Positions 1-6,592 of a DNA stretch of 7,602 nt are shown in pieces; positions within the stretch are counted from its first letter, which is position 1; each line of letters opens with the position of its first letter. This DNA is from an uncultured Mycoplasmatota bacterium (lineage in GTDB: Bacteria > Bacillota_I > Bacilli_A > RF39 > UBA660), in assembly GCA_946494345.1 (NCBI GenBank), contig CAMMBX010000054.1, positions 1 through 7,602 of the forward strand, in the 5' to 3' direction. The position numbers were made by a program, and so were the translations under genes. The notes beneath the pieces are model-generated. The model had not been told where the DNA came from and searched no databases. It saw only the letters and a program-made list of their open reading frames with translations.

Positions 1-67
1 AATTTATAAAAACCCCCTCTAAAATGTGTCCACTTTCTTGACATAAGTCCCCATAAATACAATATTT

Positions 68-109
68 GAGGCAAATACCCAAAAGCGTAACTAGGTATTC
101 CTCTTTTTT
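68..109 (+). terminator. Candidate rho-independent terminator
   Basis: GAGG (68-71) and AATACC (74-79) pair with GGTATT (94-99) and CCTC (100-103), giving a ten-pair stem interrupted by a two-base CA bulge. The loop is about 14 bases. Six T residues (104-109) follow on the plus strand. This would end a plus-strand transcript entering from left of the window. On the minus strand there is no clean T-run after the hairpin, so it is a poorer terminator for the transporter operon that ends at 180. The long loop and bulge lower confidence. Confidence 0.4.
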
Positions 110-113
110 AGTT

Positions 114-136
114 ATATGTAAATTTTCTTTACATAT
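114..136. repeat. Short AT-rich inverted repeat downstream of the transporter operon
   Basis: ATATGTAAA (114-122) and TTTACATAT (128-136) are perfect 9-bp inverted arms around a 5-base loop. The hairpin lies about 45 bases past the stop codon of the permease gene on the minus strand. No T-run follows in either direction, so it is not a standard terminator. It could protect a transcript 3' end or be chance in AT-rich DNA. Confidence 0.25.
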
Positions 137-179
137 TCATCATATCATAAATATATCTTATTTTCAAGTTCTTATAAGC

Positions 180-1745
180 TTAAAAATCTATGCTATCAAG
201 ATATTCTCTTGCCACATCTCTTGGATTTTCTCCCAGTTCATCTACTCTATAGTTTAACTCACTCATAATATCATTATTTAACTTACTACCAAGATTACTT
301 AGTACTTCTTCTATTTCTGGATACTCTTTTAAAGTATCACTTCTAACAAGTGGTATTGCATAATATGGCGGAAAAGCATTTTTATCATCTTCTAAAACAA
401 CAAGGTTAAACTTCTTTAAAAGTCCATCTGTGGCAAAAGCATCTACAACATCGCTTTCATTATTTATTAAAGCTGTATATCTTGGACTACCATCTATGCC
501 AATAATATCTTTAAAGTTATAACCATAAACACTACTTACTCTATCAAGCCCATCTTCTCTATTGATAAATTCAAGACTTGGACTGATAATAAGATTACTT
601 GAAACACGTGATAAATCACTCATTGTCTTTAGGTTATAGATATTAGCAGTTTCTTGTTTAACAGCAAGAGTATAGGTATTATTAAAGCCCATTTGGTCTA
701 ATACTTCAATATTATATTTACTATCTAAGTCACTCTTAACGGTATTATAAACTTTTTCTATATCAGTAATTGGCTCATATTTTAGAGTATCGCCATAGAC
801 AGTACCAGTGTAGTCTATATATAAATCTATATCTCCTCTTTTTAAGGCTTCAAAACATACTTGGGTACCACCTAAATTACAGTTTTCAACAGTATCATAA
901 TCAGTTTTATCTTTAATCGCATCACTAACCATATAACAAAGAATATTTTGTTCTGTAAAATCTTTACTACCAACAACAATAGCATTGTCATTTCTATTTG
1001 ATGATATGAATGTATAAGCGAATATTATAAGTATAATGATAGCAGTTACTAGCAAGATAATCTTTTGATGTAATCTTTTCTTCTTTAGTAACTTTTTGTC
1101 TAAATCATTATTTTTTTGAAGGCTTATAGGGGTTACTAGTTTTTCAACTATACCGATAATATAGTCAACTGCCAATGCTAAAAGGCATGCTGGTATCGCT
1201 CCTGCTAGTATTTGATAGTTATTAACAGTTCTAATACCTGAAAAGACAAGATAACCTAAGCCTCCTCCACCGATAAAGGCTGCCATTGTCATTAGACCTA
1301 CCGCTGTAACGGCACTTATTCTAATTCCTGCCATAATTACTGGTAAGGCTAGAGGAATTTGAATTTTATAAAGTATTTGCCATTTAGTTAGACCAATACC
1401 AGTTGCAGACTCTATCATATTACTATCAATATTACTAATACCTGTATAAGTGTTCTTAATAATTGGTAGTAAGGAATATAAAACTACCATGACAATAGCA
1501 GGTGTCGTACCAATACCAAGAAAAGGAATAGCAAAACCTAAAAGAGCCATACTAGGTATCGCTTGAATAACACTTGCAACACCTAAAACTGGTTTATTAA
1601 TCTTTTTAACATAACTTATTAAAATACCAATAGGTACTCCTATTACAATAGCAAGTAAGACTGATAGAAAAGTTAATTCAATATGTTCTATTAATAAAGA
1701 GATAATCTCATTAATGTTACTTGCAATATATTCTAAAAACTCCAT
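180..1745 (-). CDS. ABC importer permease fused to substrate-binding domain (OpuC/EgtU type)
   Basis: This 521-residue protein carries both the membrane channel and the ligand receptor of an osmoprotectant/quaternary-amine-type ABC importer. The BPD_transp_1 permease spans residues 1-205, with about five hydrophobic segments and an EAA-like loop at 112-135 that should contact the ATPase. A further hydrophobic segment (about 228-248) follows a Lys-rich linker and tethers the extracellular OpuAC/ProX-type binding domain (255-521). Binding-domain hallmarks include GSKDFTEQ (259-266), LGGT (291-294), YIDYTGT (309-315), DAFATDG (435-441) and FPPYYA (458-463). Similar permease-receptor fusions are known in Lactococcus BusAB (glycine betaine), Listeria BilE and pneumococcal EgtU (ergothioneine). 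The start codon overlaps the ATPase stop by one base (TAATG), and AAGGGAG lies 9 bases upstream, suggesting translational coupling. The family call is firm; the substrate is open. Confidence 0.93.
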   Translation of the reverse strand: MEFLEYIASNINEIISLLIEHIELTFLSVLLAIVIGVPIGILISYVKKINKPVLGVASVIQAIPSMALLGFAIPFLGIGTTPAIVMVVLYSLLPIIKNTYTGISNIDSNMIESATGIGLTKWQILYKIQIPLALPVIMAGIRISAVTAVGLMTMAAFIGGGGLGYLVFSGIRTVNNYQILAGAIPACLLALAVDYIIGIVEKLVTPISLQKNNDLDKKLLKKKRLHQKIILLVTAIIILIIFAYTFISSNRNDNAIVVGSKDFTEQNILCYMVSDAIKDKTDYDTVENCNLGGTQVCFEALKRGDIDLYIDYTGTVYGDTLKYEPITDIEKVYNTVKSDLDSKYNIEVLDQMGFNNTYTLAVKQETANIYNLKTMSDLSRVSSNLIISPSLEFINREDGLDRVSSVYGYNFKDIIGIDGSPRYTALINNESDVVDAFATDGLLKKFNLVVLEDDKNAFPPYYAIPLVRSDTLKEYPEIEEVLSNLGSKLNNDIMSELNYRVDELGENPRDVAREYLDSIDF

Positions 1746-2866
1746 TACTCATCACTCCCTTCTAAGAATTGACTACTTAAGGAAGTAAGAAGACTACCTC
1801 TTGTAATTAAGCCTTGTAAAATACCTTTAGAATTAACTACAGGAATAGTTGTAGTCTTAGCATTTGTTACTACATTTAATACATCTAAAAGAGAGGCTGT
1901 TTCTTTAACACTAATAGAGTTTCTAGACATATAGTTACTAGCACTTTTCTTTAGATTAGAACTAGGTGATAATTCATCTATAATAATAGAGCCTAAATAT
2001 TTTTTCTTACTATCTACAACCATAAGTGTATCTACTTTTAAGTTTCTCATTTTTGTAAGACATCTAAACAAAGATAAGTTTTCACGGCAAGTTACAGGAT
2101 TTTTTAACATAATATCTTTTACTTTAATAAATTCAGGAGAAGTCCATATTCTTTTTGGTCCTACAAAGTTACTAACAAACTTATTCTTAGGATGTTTTAA
2201 AATATTTTCTGGAGTATCATACTGAATAATATGTCCTCCATCCATAATACAGATTTTATCAGCTATTTTGATGGCTTCATCCATATCATGAGTAACAAAG
2301 ACTATCGTCTTTTTAAATTTTTCTTGAATTCTTATAAGCTCATCTTGTAAAGAGTTCCTAGTCATAGGGTCCAATGCTGAAAATGGTTCATCCATAAGTA
2401 TTATAGAAGGGTCTGTTAAAAAAGCTCTTGCCACACCAACTCGTTGTTGCTGTCCTCCTGATAATTCGGTAGGATATCTATCTAAATAAGATAAATCAAG
2501 TCCTACCATATCCATCATTTCTTTAGTTTTTTTATTAATATCATCATCAGGCATTTTCTTTAATTTAGCGATTAACTCTATATTTTCTCTAATTGTAAGA
2601 TGAGGAAAAAGCCCTGTCTGTTGGATAACATAACCGATATTTCTTCTTAGTTCAATAACATTTTTCGCAAGTATATCTTCTCCATCTATCAAAATATGTC
2701 CTTTAGTAGGATTAATTAATCTATTAATCATCTTTAAAGTTGTAGTTTTTCCACAGCCACTCTCTCCTATTAAACAAACGATATTTCCTGTTTCTATTTT
2801 AAACGAAATATTAGAAAGAACAGTATTATTTTTATATTTTTTAAAAACATTTTTAAACTCTATCAT
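1745..2866 (-). CDS. ABC transporter ATPase with tandem CBS domains (OpuCA/ProV/EgtV family)
   Basis: This 373-residue cytoplasmic subunit would power the fused permease-receptor encoded immediately downstream. All nucleotide-binding motifs are intact: Walker A GESGCGKT (34-41), Q-loop around QQTGLFPH (82-89), signature LSGGQ (135-139), Walker B ILMDEP (156-161) and the switch His in VTHD (His193). The C-terminal part (about 248-360) looks like two CBS domains. In OpuA-type importers such domains take part in ionic-strength or cyclic-di-AMP control; whether that applies here is inference. Length and layout match OpuCA/ProV-like proteins. The start is supported by AAAAGGGG six bases upstream, which directly abuts the stop codon of the preceding hydrolase gene; only 12 bases separate the two. 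It is the second gene of the three-gene operon. Confidence 0.94.
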   Translation of the reverse strand: MIEFKNVFKKYKNNTVLSNISFKIETGNIVCLIGESGCGKTTTLKMINRLINPTKGHILIDGEDILAKNVIELRRNIGYVIQQTGLFPHLTIRENIELIAKLKKMPDDDINKKTKEMMDMVGLDLSYLDRYPTELSGGQQQRVGVARAFLTDPSIILMDEPFSALDPMTRNSLQDELIRIQEKFKKTIVFVTHDMDEAIKIADKICIMDGGHIIQYDTPENILKHPKNKFVSNFVGPKRIWTSPEFIKVKDIMLKNPVTCRENLSLFRCLTKMRNLKVDTLMVVDSKKKYLGSIIIDELSPSSNLKKSASNYMSRNSISVKETASLLDVLNVVTNAKTTTIPVVNSKGILQGLITRGSLLTSLSSQFLEGSDE

Positions 2867-2878
2867 GATTTACCCCTT

Positions 2879-3505
2879 TTAATAAAATATTTTACTTTCT
2901 ATTTCTTTATCTATATTATTAACAAAGTATTTTGCATCTAACTCATCTCCTACAGCAAGACCATAATGAATAGGAATAGCATATTTAGGTTTTATGGTAT
3001 TAGCAAGGTCTACGGCTTCTTCCCTAGTCATTGTATAAGTCCCACCTACTGGTAAGAAAATAACATCTGCTTTTATCACCTTTAACTCATCTAAGACATC
3101 TGTATCTCCTGCAATATAATATGTAACATTATTTAAAGTTACAATATAACCAACATATCCTGCATCTTTAGGATGATATTCTTTATCTACGTTATAAGCA
3201 GGTACTGTCATAAATGATATGTTATTTAAGTTATATATATTTTCTGGTTTTACTTCTAAAGTCTTGTAATTACTATCTAACTTTTCTATGACGCTGGATG
3301 GTCCAATTATTATAGTTTTTTCATTTACTAAATTATTTATAGAATCTAAATCAAAATGGTCCCAATGTGAATGGGTTATAAAAATATAATCGGCATTATT
3401 TGTTTTTTCTTTAATATCATATGGGTCAAAATAAATAGTTAAGCCATCACTAATCTTAATACTACTCTGGCAATTTATAAAAATATTATTTAAATCTTTC
3501 AACAT
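2879..3505 (-). CDS. Metallo-beta-lactamase-fold hydrolase (UlaG-like)
   Basis: This 208-residue cytoplasmic protein has no signal peptide or membrane segment. It shows the metal-site pattern of the metallo-beta-lactamase superfamily: HSHWDH (His45, His47, Asp49, His50), a conserved AYN...YHP stretch (103-112), AGDTD (132-136, Asp134 as probable bridging ligand) and a late IPIHYG (His180). The compact layout resembles the UlaG-like/UPF0173 branch (Lactamase_B_2/3), whose members hydrolyse diverse esters, lactones or phosphodiesters; the substrate cannot be predicted. GAGGA lies 9 bases before the ATG. It is the first gene of an operon with the OpuC/EgtU-type importer, ending 12 bases before the ATPase start, so a role in processing something imported or related to osmotic or redox stress is possible but inferred. 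Confidence 0.88.
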   Translation of the reverse strand: MLKDLNNIFINCQSSIKISDGLTIYFDPYDIKEKTNNADYIFITHSHWDHFDLDSINNLVNEKTIIIGPSSVIEKLDSNYKTLEVKPENIYNLNNISFMTVPAYNVDKEYHPKDAGYVGYIVTLNNVTYYIAGDTDVLDELKVIKADVIFLPVGGTYTMTREEAVDLANTIKPKYAIPIHYGLAVGDELDAKYFVNNIDKEIESKIFY

Positions 3506-3529
3506 TTTTTCACTTCCTCTACCTTCTTA

Positions 3530-3558
3530 ATTATATCAAGTTCTATAAATATTTGGAA
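3530..3558 (-). promoter_or_regulatory. Extended -10 promoter for the hydrolase-transporter operon
   Basis: Read on the minus strand, TGATATAAT (3538-3530) is a perfect TATAAT with the TGN extension. A weak -35, TTCCAA (3558-3553, 3 of 6 matches), lies 17 bases upstream. The region before it is A/T-rich, as in UP elements. Transcription would start near 3523, giving a short leader of about 18 bases before the ATG at 3505 that includes the GAGGA ribosome site. Confidence 0.6.
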
Positions 3559-3605
3559 TAAAAGTTAAAAAAAAGTTCATATTAAAGATGAAAGGAATGA
3601 TTTAA

Positions 3606-4046
3606 ATGGATGAAAGTTTAGAAATTGTTAATCATATTTATAAAGATAGTGAAATGGCTATTTCTACTTTAACTAAGCTTAGTAATACTTTAGAGAAAAA
3701 AGATAACAAGATTAAAGATACTGTTGAAGATATCATTAAAGGATATGAGAGATATTTTAAAGATGCTAAAAAGATATTAAATAAGAATAATTGTAAAAAA
3801 GAAAAAAATGGTCTTGTTTCTAAAGTAATGGCTAATATGGGTATTGATAAAGAGGTTAAAGATGATAATAGTGACTCGGCAATGGCTGATATGCTTATTA
3901 AAGGTGTATCTATGGGAAGTATTGATTTAGAGAAAAAATTAAAGAAGTATAAAGATAAAGAAATTGATGATAAAGTTTTAGAACTTGCTAATGATTTTAA
4001 AGATTTTCAAGATGATATTATTAAAAAATTAAAAGAATATTTATAA
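3606..4046 (+). CDS. Small charged all-helical protein of unknown function
   Basis: I do not recognise this 146-residue protein. It is rich in Lys, Asp, Glu and Ile, has no signal peptide or membrane span, and reads as four or so amphipathic helices: about 1-30, 34-62, 84-115 and 118-145. A less charged central stretch, GLVSKVMANMGI (68-79), and MADMLIKGVSMGSIDLEKKL (92-111) break the Lys-rich pattern and are the parts most likely conserved. The outline recalls a ferritin-like or DUF2383-like helical bundle, but no metal-ligand pattern is clear, so this is only a fold guess. AAAGGA (3591-3596) sits 9 bases before the ATG. The gene is divergent from the hydrolase operon, with about 100 bases between the starts, and converges on galE. 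I see no convincing promoter of its own. Confidence 0.75.
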   Translation: MDESLEIVNHIYKDSEMAISTLTKLSNTLEKKDNKIKDTVEDIIKGYERYFKDAKKILNKNNCKKEKNGLVSKVMANMGIDKEVKDDNSDSAMADMLIKGVSMGSIDLEKKLKKYKDKEIDDKVLELANDFKDFQDDIIKKLKEYL

Positions 4047-4081
4047 AAAGAAAGCCCTATTTTTGACTTTCTTTATTTTTT
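4047..4081. terminator. Bidirectional terminator between the small helical protein and galE
   Basis: AAAGAAAG (4047-4054) and CTTTCTTT (4067-4074) form a perfect 8-bp stem with a 12-base loop. On the plus strand it is followed by an A and six T residues (4076-4081). On the minus strand the outgoing arm runs straight into further T residues (CTTTCTTTTTA). The hairpin begins right after the stop codon of the small helical gene and contains the last codons and stop of galE. The stem is AT-rich, so strength is moderate. Confidence 0.6.
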
Positions 4082-5067
4082 AAAATGTAATTATAAGAAT
4101 CTCTACACATATCTTCTATACCATATTCTGCTTTAAAACCAAGTTTTTCATATGCTTTTGTAGGATCAGCATAGCAAGCATCTATATCTCCAGGACGTCT
4201 ATCTACGATTTTGTATGGAACTTTAACATTATTAACTTTTTCAAAAGTATTAACTAAGTCTAGGACACTATAACCTTTTCCTGTACCTAAGTTATAATAT
4301 TCTATTCCTTTAAAATTAACTACTTTTTCTAGGGCTTTTAAATGTCCTTTAGCAAGATCAACAACATGAATATAATCTCTTACTCCAGTACCATCATGGG
4401 TATTATAGTCATTACCAAAAACACTTAAAGTAGGTAATTCTTTATCTGCTACTCTAACAATATATGGCATTAGATTATTTGGAATACCATTTGGATTTTC
4501 TCCTATTAAACCACTTGGGTGTGCTCCTATAGGATTAAAATATCTAAGTACTATTATAGATAAATCTTTGTCAGCTTTACTAACATCTTGAAGAATCCTT
4601 TCAATCATTAATTTTGTAGTTCCATATGGATTAGTAGTAGATAATGGGAAATCTTCTTTGATTGGTAATTCTTTTGGTGTACCATATACAGTTGCACTTG
4701 ATGAAAATACGAAATTATGACAAGAATATTCTTTCATAACTTCTAATAATGTAAGAGTTGAATCTAAATTATTACGATAATACTTTAATGGTTCACTAAC
4801 TGATTCTCCCACAGCTTTGTATCCAGCAAAGTGAATAACAGCATCTATTTTATTTTCTTTAAATACAACACTAACTTTTTCTTTATTACAAGCATCAATT
4901 TCATAAAATTTAGGTCTTTTAGAAGTTATTTCTTCGAGTTTTTCTAAAACATCAATACTAGAATTAGATAAGTTATCAATAATAACAACTTCATAGTTTG
5001 CATTTAATAGTTCTACACAGGTATGACTTCCGATAAAACCTAGTCCACCTGTTACTAATATCTTCAT
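4057..5067 (-). CDS. galE: UDP-glucose 4-epimerase
   Basis: This enzyme interconverts UDP-glucose and UDP-galactose with bound NAD+, feeding the Leloir pathway and surface-glycan synthesis. It is a full-length extended short-chain dehydrogenase (336 residues; E. coli GalE has 338). From the chosen start it shows the NAD-binding GGLGFIGSH (7-15), HFAGYKAVGES (79-89), catalytic-site SSSATVYG (122-129), the YGTTK pair Tyr148/Lys152, RYFNPIGAHPSG (175-186) and GVRDYIHVVDLA (228-239). The residue matching E. coli Tyr299 is Cys298, the state found in human GALE, which also accepts UDP-N-acetylhexosamines. Two ATGs stand side by side (5070 and 5067). I chose 5067 because AGGAG (5080-5076) is then 8 rather than 5 bases away and the protein begins MKILVTGG as is usual; 5070 is possible. 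It appears monocistronic, with no other Leloir gene nearby. Confidence 0.96.
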   Translation of the reverse strand: MKILVTGGLGFIGSHTCVELLNANYEVVIIDNLSNSSIDVLEKLEEITSKRPKFYEIDACNKEKVSVVFKENKIDAVIHFAGYKAVGESVSEPLKYYRNNLDSTLTLLEVMKEYSCHNFVFSSSATVYGTPKELPIKEDFPLSTTNPYGTTKLMIERILQDVSKADKDLSIIVLRYFNPIGAHPSGLIGENPNGIPNNLMPYIVRVADKELPTLSVFGNDYNTHDGTGVRDYIHVVDLAKGHLKALEKVVNFKGIEYYNLGTGKGYSVLDLVNTFEKVNNVKVPYKIVDRRPGDIDACYADPTKAYEKLGFKAEYGIEDMCRDSYNYILKNKESQK

Positions 5068-5138
5068 CATATCATCTCCTCATATATTTAGGATATCATA
5101 CATATAGTGTTATAGAAAAGAAAATTTTGAAAAACCTC

Positions 5139-5170
5139 TTGACGTAGTAAGAAAACGGTGATAATATAAT
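5139..5170 (+). promoter_or_regulatory. Candidate promoter for the tRNA-Arg/tRNA-Pro pair
   Basis: TTGACG (5139-5144) is a five-of-six -35 match. Downstream the AT-rich stretch offers TAATAT (5162-5167) at the ideal 17-base spacing, and a perfect TATAAT (5165-5170) at a long 20-base spacing. The element lies about 35 bases before the first tRNA, a normal distance for a stable RNA transcript. Which -10 is used cannot be decided by eye. Confidence 0.6.
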
Positions 5171-5204
5171 ATCAGTTTTCAATTAAAAAAGACCTATGTA
5201 GTTT

Positions 5205-5281
<77 letters not shown>

Positions 5282-5287
5282 TGATAT

Positions 5288-5364
5288 CGGGAAGTGGCTC
5301 AACTTGGTAGAGCACTTGGTTTGGGACCAAGGGGTTGCAGGTTCAAATCCTGTCTTCCCGACCA
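5288..5364 (+). tRNA. tRNA-Pro (anticodon TGG)
   Basis: A complete 77-base cloverleaf starting six bases after tRNA-Arg. The acceptor CGGGAAG pairs with CTTCCCG, including the C1-G72 pair typical of bacterial tRNA-Pro. The anticodon stem CTTGG/CCAAG holds the loop TTTGGGA with TGG at 5322-5324, and the T-arm is GCAGG/CCTGT around TTCAAAT. The 3' CCA is encoded. It is almost certainly cotranscribed with tRNA-Arg. Confidence 0.97.
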
Positions 5365-5375
5365 GTTAGATTATT

Positions 5376-5399
5376 AACTCTCTATATGAGAGTTTTTTT
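5376..5399 (+). terminator. Rho-independent terminator of the tRNA transcript
   Basis: AACTCTC (5376-5382) and GAGAGTT (5388-5394) form a perfect 7-bp stem around the loop TATAT, followed by an unbroken T-run (5393-5399). It lies 11 bases after the CCA end of tRNA-Pro and cleanly closes the two-tRNA transcript. Confidence 0.85.
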
Positions 5400-5406
5400 A
5401 TATAAG

Positions 5407-5428
5407 AAAAGGATATTTCTATCCTTTT
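5407..5428 (-). terminator. Hairpin ending the LysM-GH18 transcript
   Basis: AAAAGGAT (5407-5414) and ATCCTTTT (5421-5428) form a perfect 8-bp stem with a six-base loop. On the minus strand the stem includes the last codons and stop (TAG, 5421-5419) of the glycosidase gene and exits into TTTTCTTATA, a short imperfect T-tract. It sits back-to-back with the tRNA terminator, so the two convergent transcripts each have their own hairpin. Confidence 0.55.
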
Positions 5429-6540
5429 TCTACTTTAAAGTTACTATTCAAAACAGCATACATCTGTGGAAAATAATTCATGATTGTCCAAATAGAAATA
5501 CCACCTAGATTATACTTAGTAACAAGGTCTAACTTAGCTTTTATACTTCTAGCATCTTCAAACCAAACGATATGTAGAGTACCACTTTCATCTTTGTAAT
5601 AGAAGTATGGAGCTTTTGCTACAGGGTCAAACTGGATTTCTACCCCTTTTTCAGCTGCTAAGGCAACAGCATTAGTATTAGATATTGATTTAGCAGGTCT
5701 ACCTTGTTCATAAGGCAAAGTCCAGTCGTAACCATAATTTGGTATACCCATTAAAATCTTTTTACTAGGTATTTCGGTAACAGCATACTGTATTACTCTT
5801 TCTACTTGATTAATAGGAGCGACGGCCATAGGTGGTCCATAAGTATAGCCCCATTCATAAGTCATTATAATAACGTGGTCTGCTAGTCTTCCATGAGTTG
5901 CATAATCATGGGCTTCATATAATGTCCCTACTTGATTAGCTCTTACTTTAGGAGCAAGAGCGGTTGTAATTATAAATTCTTCTTCACGTAGCCTTGTTAC
6001 AACTTTTTCTAAAAAGCTATTATATAACTCTCTATCCATAGGATATACATATTCAAAATCAATATCTACTCCAGCATAGCCTTTGTTTCTAAGGATTGTA
6101 ACTAAATTATTAATTAATCTCTCTTGAACGGCTTCATTTGATAAAATGGCATGAGCTAGGTCACTTTCAAATCTACCAGTAGAACCTATATTGGTCATAA
6201 CTAACATAGGAAGTGTATTAGTATCTTTCGCAGCTGTTATTACTCTATTATCATTTATCTGTTTTAAATTACCATCACTAGTTACTTGATAACTAAAGAT
6301 ACTTATAAAAGTTAAACTAGGTAGTGTTAAAGCTAGAGTTGTATCACTAATAGTTGGATAGGCATAACCATTTACTAAAATACCAGGCTTTATAGTTGTT
6401 GGTATTACTAAGGCTTGTCCTATCATTAAACGATTTACATTAGACAAGCCATTTAAATCAGTTATATCTCTTACTGTTGTGCCAAATTTTCTAGCAATAG
6501 CATAAAGGGTATCACCACGCTGTACTGTATATATAGTCAA
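5419..6540 (-). CDS. LysM-GH18 glycosidase, SleL/YaaH-like
   Basis: The 373-residue protein has one N-terminal LysM peptidoglycan-binding module (about residues 3-47, starting YTVQRGDTLYAIARKFG) followed by a GH18 domain (about 54-370). The GH18 active-site strand reads GVDIDFE (157-163), so Glu163 is the predicted acid/base residue, with MTYEWGY (227-233) and GGISIW (346-351) at other barrel positions. The closest type I know is SleL/YaaH, an N-acetylglucosaminidase acting on cortical peptidoglycan during spore germination. YaaH-type proteins usually have two LysM modules, so this is a shortened version. There is no signal peptide, as in SleL, which is made in the mother cell. AAGGAG lies 8 bases before the ATG. 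The gene follows the yitT-like gene by 46 bases and may have its own sigmaE-like promoter. A vegetative or phage-independent wall hydrolase is the alternative. Confidence 0.9.
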   Translation of the reverse strand: MTIYTVQRGDTLYAIARKFGTTVRDITDLNGLSNVNRLMIGQALVIPTTIKPGILVNGYAYPTISDTTLALTLPSLTFISIFSYQVTSDGNLKQINDNRVITAAKDTNTLPMLVMTNIGSTGRFESDLAHAILSNEAVQERLINNLVTILRNKGYAGVDIDFEYVYPMDRELYNSFLEKVVTRLREEEFIITTALAPKVRANQVGTLYEAHDYATHGRLADHVIIMTYEWGYTYGPPMAVAPINQVERVIQYAVTEIPSKKILMGIPNYGYDWTLPYEQGRPAKSISNTNAVALAAEKGVEIQFDPVAKAPYFYYKDESGTLHIVWFEDARSIKAKLDLVTKYNLGGISIWTIMNYFPQMYAVLNSNFKVEKG

Positions 6541-6562
6541 AGTATCAACTCCTTACACTTTA

Positions 6563-6592
6563 ACTATATGCTATTATTGGTCTTTATTATAC
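6563..6592 (-). promoter_or_regulatory. Possible sigmaE-like promoter ahead of the LysM-GH18 gene
   Basis: On the minus strand CATATAGT (6570-6563) resembles the Bacillus sigmaE -10 (CATACANT, one mismatch). GTATAAT (6592-6586), overlapping the upstream gene's stop, resembles its ATA-containing -35, with a 15-base gap. The start point would fall near 6556, just before the AAGGAG ribosome site. The region is AT-rich and a sigmaA -10 (TATAAT, 6591-6586) without a good -35 overlaps, so this is tentative. Confidence 0.3.

Noticed and set aside
66..257. A 63-residue plus-strand open frame
   Set aside because: It begins inside the terminator candidate, has no ribosome site and runs antisense into the conserved end of the permease-receptor gene; its composition is that of AT-rich shadow sequence.
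3553..3585. Plus-strand promoter for the small helical gene (TTGGAA with TATTAA)
   Set aside because: The spacing is about 21 bases and both boxes are imperfect; other spacings give poorer -10 boxes, so I left it out of the features.
5092..5123. galE promoter with TATGAT (5100-5095)
   Set aside because: No recognisable -35 lies at 16-18 bases, so it cannot be told apart from AT-rich background.
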